Source: Oscillospiraceae bacterium (GTDB taxonomy: Bacteria; Bacillota; Clostridia; Oscillospirales; CAG-382). From it: a DNA stretch of 39,538 nucleotides. Positions 35,459 to 39,538 of this stretch are shown here, one piece after another. Positions within the stretch are counted from its first letter, which is position 1, and the number at the start of each line of letters is the position of its first letter. The notes under the pieces are model-generated. The model was not told the origin of the DNA, ran no database searches, and saw only the letters and a program-made list of their open reading frames with translations. The position numbers were made by a program, and so were the translations under genes. The DNA is taken from contig SVTM01000026.1 in NCBI GenBank assembly GCA_015063785.1, positions 1 to 39,538 of the forward strand. The letters are read 5' to 3'.

Positions 35459-36373
35459 TTATTCTATGTTTTGTACCTGTTCGCGGATTTTTTCGGCTTC
35501 GCTTTTGGCGTCGACCACAAGTGAAGCAACAGCGGCGTCTGTGACCTTTGAGCCCGTGGTGTTGATCTCGCGGTTGATCTCCTGCAGGAGGAAATCGAGC
35601 TTTCTGCCCACCTGGTTTTTGTCCTTGGAGTTGTCGCCGCACAGTATCTCGCGGAAAAGCGAGAAATGACTGGCAAGGCGAACAGTTTCCTCGTCGACCG
35701 CCACCTTGTCCGAGAAGATGGCAACCTCGGTGATTATGCGGCTTTCGGCGATCTCGATATCCTGCGAAACGAGATTTTCGAGACTTTCGCGGATTTTTGC
35801 CGTCAGGCGTTCGCGGTAGGCCTCCACAACTGCAGGAAGACGTTCCTTGATCTTTTCGATTATAGCCTCGAGGTTCGAAAGCTTTTCAAGCAGGTCGGCT
35901 TTCATCTTTTCGCCCTCGATTTGCTTCATTTCGTAGAACACCGAAAGGGCGGATCTGAGCACCGGTTCAAGACGTGACCAGATCACCTCGTCTTCTTCTT
36001 CGTCTGCCTTTGTTATAACAAAAACGTCGCGGTTGGCTGCGACCGACGAAACAGTTATGTCATCGCGCAGGCCAAACTCGTCGCGCATGGCATAAAGGCA
36101 TTCGAGGTAGTTCTTGAGATAGCCTTTATTAAGGGCGATCTGCTGGTCGTCATCCTCGGTGAAATTGTCGAAGCTTATGAAAAGCTCGATCTTTCCGCGT
36201 CCGGCATATTCGCGAATAAGCTGCTTTATGCGTTCTTCGAAGCGGATGTATATTTTAGGCATCTTGCAGGTAATGTCAAGATATCTGGAATTAACCGATT
36301 TAAGTTCAACGGTGAGAGTTTTTCCGGGGATAGACTCGGATGCTCTGCCGTGGCCTGTCATACTTAAAATCAT
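35459..36373 (-). CDS. YicC/YloC-family endoribonuclease
   Basis: A 304-residue member of the YicC family, recently tied to endoribonuclease activity and RNA turnover. It has the usual MILSMTGHGRA start, LTVELKSVNSRYLDI, and the C-terminal DUF1732 segment (GRKLDFLLQEINREINTTGSK). ATG 36373 fits family length, but the ribosome site is weak and GGAGG lies about 28 nt upstream, so expression may be modest or structured. It is the first gene of the long operon, with its promoter at 36457-36485. Confidence 0.94.
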   Translation of the reverse strand: MILSMTGHGRASESIPGKTLTVELKSVNSRYLDITCKMPKIYIRFEERIKQLIREYAGRGKIELFISFDNFTEDDDQQIALNKGYLKNYLECLYAMRDEFGLRDDITVSSVAANRDVFVITKADEEEDEVIWSRLEPVLRSALSVFYEMKQIEGEKMKADLLEKLSNLEAIIEKIKERLPAVVEAYRERLTAKIRESLENLVSQDIEIAESRIITEVAIFSDKVAVDEETVRLASHFSLFREILCGDNSKDKNQVGRKLDFLLQEINREINTTGSKVTDAAVASLVVDAKSEAEKIREQVQNIE

Positions 36374-36456
36374 CTGAAAATCATGCGGAATAACCGCAGG
36401 CCTCCGATCGTGTTTTTTTGTTGCCAGCGTGGACAACGGGTAATACTTCACTCTAT

Positions 36457-36485
36457 ATTATAAACCATCACTTTCCTTTTGTCAA
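36457..36485 (-). promoter_or_regulatory. Main promoter of the housekeeping operon
   Basis: On the minus strand, TTGACA (36480-36485), a 17-nt spacer and TATAAT (36457-36462): full consensus. It is divergent from the tyr-leader promoter about 50 nt away. It is the only clear promoter for the 15-gene operon. Confidence 0.93.
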
Positions 36486-36535
36486 GAAAATGGAAGCTTC
36501 ATTTTTTATTTTTGCCCAAAAAAACGAAAAACTAC

Positions 36536-36564
36536 TTGACAAAGATATTTTTTTGTTATATAAT
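36536..36564 (+). promoter_or_regulatory. Promoter of the tyrA leader transcript
   Basis: TTGACA (36536-36541), a 17-nt spacer and TATAAT (36559-36564): full consensus. Transcription would start near 36571, about 24 nt before the leader peptide start and about 210 nt before tyrA, so control probably lies after initiation. Confidence 0.93.
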
Positions 36565-36594
36565 TCCCCCATAAATACAGGAAAGGTCAAAAAA

Positions 36595-36693
36595 ATGTCT
36601 GCTACAAAGAACATTTACGGCACATACTATTACGGCTTTGCGTATTATTACGGCAAGGTCTTTTGTTGTTGTTCTTTGTGTGACGGAATTTGA
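36595..36693 (+). CDS. Tyrosine-rich leader peptide of tyrA (32 aa)
   Basis: A short gene with GGAAAGG ribosome site 8 nt before ATG 36595 and a TGA stop at 36691. Seven of 32 codons are Tyr (residues 8, 11-13 and 17-19; codons at 36616, 36625-36633 and 36643-36651), with Phe at 15 and 23. A Cys run (24-26) follows because the codons also encode one arm of an RNA hairpin. The peptide is not expected to have a function of its own; its translation measures charged tRNA-Tyr. It resembles pheA, trpE or hisG leaders in design. Confidence 0.9.
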   Translation: MSATKNIYGTYYYGFAYYYGKVFCCCSLCDGI

Positions 36694-36760
36694 TTTTTCC
36701 GATTATCAAAGTAATTTATAACAACAAAAGACCGCGAAAATCTTCGCGGTCTTATTTTTT
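36603..36760 (+). promoter_or_regulatory. Ribosome-mediated tyrosine transcription attenuator
   Basis: Four RNA segments are visible. Segment 1 (36603-36613, ACAAAGAACA core) pairs with 36670-36680 (TGTTCTTTGT). Segment 2 (36657-36672, GGTCTTTTGTTGTT core) pairs with segment 3 (36718-36733, AACAACAAAAGACC core; 14 Watson-Crick pairs plus a G-U and an A-U). Segments 3 and 4 form the terminator (36728-36738 with 36743-36753). A ribosome stalled at Tyr 11-13 would cover segment 1, so 2:3 forms and tyrA is read. With ample Tyr, or with no translation, the terminator wins. All pairings were read by eye; no folding energies were computed. Confidence 0.88.
36728..36760 (+). terminator. Attenuator terminator before tyrA
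   Basis: AAGACCGCGAA (36728-36738), loop AATC, TTCGCGGTCTT (36743-36753): an 11-bp perfect stem followed by ATTTTTT. It lies between the leader peptide stop and tyrA and shares 36728-36733 with the antiterminator. Confidence 0.95.
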
Positions 36761-36782
36761 CAAAAAACGGAGGAAAAGAAAA

Positions 36783-37622
36783 ATGAACGTTGGAATTATC
36801 GGACTCGGACTTATCGGCGGAAGCTTTGCAAAGGCTTTTAAGGAAAACAGCGATGCCATTGTTTTTGGACACGACACAGACAAGGCAACCGTGTCCTACG
36901 CATGGCTCTCGGAAATGATTGATGAAACACTTACCGACGAGAATATCGGCGAATGCGGACTTCTCATTATCGCGCTTTACCCCGGAGACGCCGTGAATTT
37001 CATTAAGGAAAAAGCACATCTCATCTCCAAAAACACACTTGTCATCGACGCCTGCGGCACAAAGAGAAAGGTCTGCGAGGCGGGTTTTGCGGCGGCGCGC
37101 AAGTACGGATTTACCTTTGTGGGCGGTCACCCTATGGCAGGCATACAGTTTTCGGGCATCAAGCATTCGAGAGGCGACCTTTTTAAGGGCGCATCAATGA
37201 TAATCATTCCGCCGTCTTACGACGACATAACTCTTTTCGAGCGTATCAAGAACGCTCTTGCGCCTGCAAGATTTGGCAAGCTTACTATTTCGGATGCTGA
37301 AAAGCACGATAAGATCATTGCATACACTTCTCAGCTTGCCCACGTGGTTTCAAGCGCATACATCAAGAGCGAGAGCGCCGAGGTACACCACGGATATTCC
37401 GCAGGATCTTACAAGGATATGACCCGCGTTGCCACCCTTAACGAGACTATGTGGACTCAGCTTTTCCTTGAAAACCGCGAAAATCTTTCGGACGAGCTTG
37501 GAAAACTAATCACCGAGCTTTCGAAGTACAAGAGTGCCCTTGATGCAAACGATCACGACACCCTCAAGGATCTTTTGCGCGAGGGCCGCGAGTGCAAGGC
37601 AAAAGTCGAGCAGAATATCTGA
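36783..37622 (+). CDS. tyrA: Prephenate dehydrogenase
   Basis: A 279-residue NAD-dependent enzyme converting prephenate to 4-hydroxyphenylpyruvate, the committed step of tyrosine synthesis. It has an N-terminal Rossmann fold (GLGLIGGSFAKAF), GGHPMAGIQFSGIKHS with the catalytic His, and a C-terminal helical domain with YTSQLAHVVSSA and SAGSYKDMTRVA. There is no C-terminal ACT domain, unlike B. subtilis TyrA, so feedback by tyrosine through that route is not expected. GGAGGA lies 8 nt before ATG 36783. It is the only gene behind the attenuator. No clear terminator is seen in the 48 nt before the converging gene. Confidence 0.95.
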   Translation: MNVGIIGLGLIGGSFAKAFKENSDAIVFGHDTDKATVSYAWLSEMIDETLTDENIGECGLLIIALYPGDAVNFIKEKAHLISKNTLVIDACGTKRKVCEAGFAAARKYGFTFVGGHPMAGIQFSGIKHSRGDLFKGASMIIIPPSYDDITLFERIKNALAPARFGKLTISDAEKHDKIIAYTSQLAHVVSSAYIKSESAEVHHGYSAGSYKDMTRVATLNETMWTQLFLENRENLSDELGKLITELSKYKSALDANDHDTLKDLLREGRECKAKVEQNI

Positions 37623-37670
37623 TCGGCTGAAGAAAAGCTGTGCTAAAATCTGTTTATCCGCGCCTTGCGA

Positions 37671-38474
37671 TCACATCGTTTTCATGTATCCGAGCGAGGA
37701 GGAAAGGGTGTTTGTAAATTCCGCATCGTTCGAAAAAGTGATGTCCTGTGCCTCGACCGAGACGTTTTGCGCCGCATAGCCCGAATTGCGCAAAAAGGCG
37801 AAAAATTCCCGATAATCGTCGCCGTCAAAGGGGCGGGGAAAAGCAAATCTGTTTGAAAAGCTTGCAATATGAACGTGGTTTATATATTTTCCCATATCGG
37901 AATATTCGTCAAGCTTTTCATGGTTGTAGCTTATGTGAAAAAAGTCGGCAAGCACCGAAAGACGGGGATTTGCCACAGCCTTTATCACACGCACGGCATC
38001 GGGCAGGGTGTTGATTACGTTGGTGATATAGTAGCTGAGCGGTTCGATTACGATGTTTTTGCAAAACCTTTCGGCAACAGGCATTATCGTTTCGGCAAGA
38101 AGCTCGGCAAATTCGCCGTATGCACGGTCTATGGGATATCCGTCGGGCACTTTTCTTGATCTTCCGCTGCCGAGAACGCAAACGTCAAAGCCGAGAGCTT
38201 GCGTTTTTTCAAAGGCGGAACAAAGGTATTCCGATATCTCGCATTTGTCGGCGCTTTCACCAAGAAGAGCAATTCTCTTCGGAAACATTCCGTTGGCGGC
38301 AATACAGGGCATGCCGATGCTTTTTATCTGCTCTGCCATTGCATCAATGCTTTCTTTGGAAAAATCGTCGTACAGGGCAGAAAGACTGCTTTCGATAAAC
38401 TCATATCCCAGCTTTTTTGCCATGCCGATGCGCTGCTCGCTTCCCGGCAAAAAGCCTGCAATTCCGAATTTCAT
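37671..38474 (-). CDS. Sugar phosphate isomerase/epimerase-family TIM barrel protein
   Basis: A 267-residue xylose-isomerase-like barrel. Candidate metal and catalytic segments are IVIEPLSYY, VLADFFHISYN, HVHIASFS and NVSVEAQDI. The cytoplasmic substrate is unknown; a sugar or sugar acid is likely. ATG 38474 behind GGAGGTGG gives family length; an in-frame extension to 38684 would read through the promoter region and is not credible. It is divergent from an apiosidase-like hydrolase with back-to-back promoters, so the two may be co-regulated for plant glycan use (inference). Confidence 0.87.
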   Translation of the reverse strand: MKFGIAGFLPGSEQRIGMAKKLGYEFIESSLSALYDDFSKESIDAMAEQIKSIGMPCIAANGMFPKRIALLGESADKCEISEYLCSAFEKTQALGFDVCVLGSGRSRKVPDGYPIDRAYGEFAELLAETIMPVAERFCKNIVIEPLSYYITNVINTLPDAVRVIKAVANPRLSVLADFFHISYNHEKLDEYSDMGKYINHVHIASFSNRFAFPRPFDGDDYREFFAFLRNSGYAAQNVSVEAQDITFSNDAEFTNTLSSSLGYMKTM

Positions 38475-38501
38475 TTTGCCACCTCCGATTTTGTTTATTT
38501 T

Positions 38502-38530
38502 ATTATAAATCCGCATGATAAAATTGTCAA
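38502..38530 (-). promoter_or_regulatory. Promoter of the minus-strand TIM barrel gene
   Basis: On the minus strand, TTGACA (38525-38530), a 17-nt spacer and TATAAT (38502-38507): consensus sigma-A. Confidence 0.92.
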
Positions 38531-38539
38531 CATATAGAG

Positions 38540-38568
38540 TTGACAAAATCGCGTATATGCTATACAAT
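38540..38568 (+). promoter_or_regulatory. Promoter of the apiosidase-like gene
   Basis: TTGACA (38540-38545), a 17-nt spacer and TACAAT (38563-38568). Its -35 and that of the divergent promoter form an inverted repeat (TTGTCAA 38524-38530, TTGACAA 38540-38546), so one regulator bound there could control both. Confidence 0.9.
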
Positions 38569-38607
38569 CGAGGGAGAAAGCAAAAACAAAAAAGGAAGGT
38601 GCCGACC

Positions 38608-39538
38608 ATGAGCAGATTAAAACTTTCAGCGTCAAAAACCCATTTTGAACTTGATTCAAAGCCGATTTTTCTCTTGTCCGACACAGAATGGGCGGCTTTT
38701 CAAAAGCTGGAGCCCGAAGATTTTGAAGAATTCGTTATTCGCCGTTCGCAACAGGGCTTTAACGCCATTCAGTTCATTGTGCTTCCCTGTACCCACGACA
38801 ACAGCCCCGGCGAAAAGGATATGCATCCGTTTCATTTCAAAGACGGAAAATATGATTTTTACAACATAAACGACGCTTATTTTGACCGTGCCGAAAAAAT
38901 GCTTTCCATCATGAAGAAATATGACATGATTCCGTTTCTTCATTTGTTCTGGGTAAACTATATTCCCGATACCTGGGGCGAAAAATCAAGCCCCAACACG
39001 GTCATGCCCTATGAATGTGTTGAACCTATTGCAAAATATATGATAAACAGATTTAAAAAGTATGAGCCGATCTATTCTGTTACGGGCGATACGTATTTTG
39101 AAACCGAGCTTGTGGTAAAGTATTACAAGAAAATCCTCGACGTTCTTTACGAGCTCGATCCCGAAGGGCTTACCACCCTGCATATCGGCCCTGACGCTAT
39201 TCCTCCCGAAGAGCTGTGCGCCCATCCGCAGTATCATTTTTATGCCTATCAGTCGGGACACAACAACAATCTTGCCGATCCTTCGATCGGTCAGGAAAAC
39301 ATATTCCGTTTTTCAAAAATGTTTCTCGAAAATCCCCACAAAAAGCCGGTTATGAACACCGAGCCCTGCTACGAAGGACTTTCGTTTGCCTTTGAATATG
39401 GACGTTTTGGCGCATTCCATGTGAGAAAAGCCATCTGGCAAAGCCTTCTCACAGGGGCAACCCTTGGCATCAGCTACGGCGCCCACGGCGTGTGGCAGAT
39501 GCACCGCCACGGGGAAAAATACAACAACGCAGTTTTTG
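38608..39538 (+). CDS. Apiosidase-like (DUF4038/GH140-type) glycoside hydrolase, cut by the window end
   Basis: The first 310 residues are present and the frame is still open at the window edge. Near the N-terminus, FLLSDTEWAAFQKLEPEDFE matches the DUF4038 pattern. Later features are PFLHLFWVNYIP, SVTGDTYFE, FYAYQSGHN, PVMNTEPCYEGL and ATLGISYGAHGVWQMH. The fold is a TIM barrel; the Glu in NTEPCYE is a good candidate catalytic nucleophile. GH140 members remove apiose from rhamnogalacturonan II; related DUF4038 proteins act on other plant glycans, so the substrate is not settled. No signal peptide is seen, so it may act on imported oligosaccharides. ATG 38608 follows AAGGAAGG. It is divergent from a sugar-isomerase-like gene. 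Confidence 0.83.
   Translation, partial: MSRLKLSASKTHFELDSKPIFLLSDTEWAAFQKLEPEDFEEFVIRRSQQGFNAIQFIVLPCTHDNSPGEKDMHPFHFKDGKYDFYNINDAYFDRAEKMLSIMKKYDMIPFLHLFWVNYIPDTWGEKSSPNTVMPYECVEPIAKYMINRFKKYEPIYSVTGDTYFETELVVKYYKKILDVLYELDPEGLTTLHIGPDAIPPEELCAHPQYHFYAYQSGHNNNLADPSIGQENIFRFSKMFLENPHKKPVMNTEPCYEGLSFAFEYGRFGAFHVRKAIWQSLLTGATLGISYGAHGVWQMHRHGEKYNNAVF

Noticed and set aside
36418..36594. In-frame upstream extension of the Tyr leader peptide
   Set aside because: It would begin before the promoter; the ribosome site and transcription start both point to ATG 36595.
36559..36783. T-box riboswitch upstream of tyrA
   Set aside because: The leader of about 210 nt has no recognisable T-box (TGGNACCGCG-like) sequence or stem I. 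The Tyr-rich frame and competing stems explain the control better.
38475..38684. N-terminal extension of the minus-strand TIM barrel gene
   Set aside because: It would cross both divergent promoters and overlap the start of the apiosidase-like gene. The strong GGAGGTGG site sits at ATG 38474.

Overview
The window looks like a chromosomal segment from an endospore-forming Clostridia member (Firmicutes/Bacillota), plausibly an uncultured Oscillospiraceae-type gut or rumen bacterium. The basis is gene content: spoIVB, remA, the PrkC/PrpC kinase-phosphatase pair in the classic Firmicute yloC-to-thiN operon, S-layer-homology and copper-amine-oxidase 'stalk' domains, an omega subunit, and sigma-A promoters that nearly all have 17-nt spacers. 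The species assignment is inference; nothing here names it.

Layout. 1-3250: the tail of an unknown gene, a displaced 3' fragment of spoIVB, a GH32-type glycosidase, then intact spoIVB. The two spoIVB 3' ends are diverged, which suggests that foreign DNA entered at the catalytic-serine codon of spoIVB and brought its own gene end. 3363-3710: a SLOG/DUF2493 protein. 3873-12041: rpoB-rpoC as a stand-alone unit with a consensus promoter and a terminator; RpoC carries an unusual insertion of about 115 residues. 12127-20212: envelope genes, namely a large SLH/beta-helix secreted protein, a lipoprotein, and a pair of stalk-domain proteins (one an HtrA-type protease). 20238-21959: a sugar-isomerase-like TIM barrel, and a small membrane protein divergent from an XRE repressor. 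A second XRE paralogue lies at 16692-16934; both XRE loci carry GGCTA motifs.

21977-36485 (minus strand): one long housekeeping operon read from a single strong promoter: yicC/yloC, remA, gmk, rpoZ, priA, def, fmt, yugP-like protease, rsmB, rlmN, prpC, prkC, rsgA, thiN and an unknown gene. It couples nucleotide supply, transcription, translation initiation, rRNA modification, replication restart and Ser/Thr phosphorylation. coaBC and rpe, often present in this cluster, are absent.

36536-37622: the most striking element. A consensus promoter drives a 32-residue leader peptide with seven Tyr codons. An antiterminator, a competing anti-antiterminator and an intrinsic terminator follow, then tyrA (prephenate dehydrogenase, with no ACT domain). 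This is a complete ribosome-mediated tyrosine attenuator of the trp/his type, in a lineage where tyrosine genes are normally expected to use T-boxes. 37671-39538: a divergent pair of carbohydrate genes (TIM-barrel sugar isomerase-like, and an apiosidase-like/DUF4038 hydrolase cut by the window end) with back-to-back consensus promoters.
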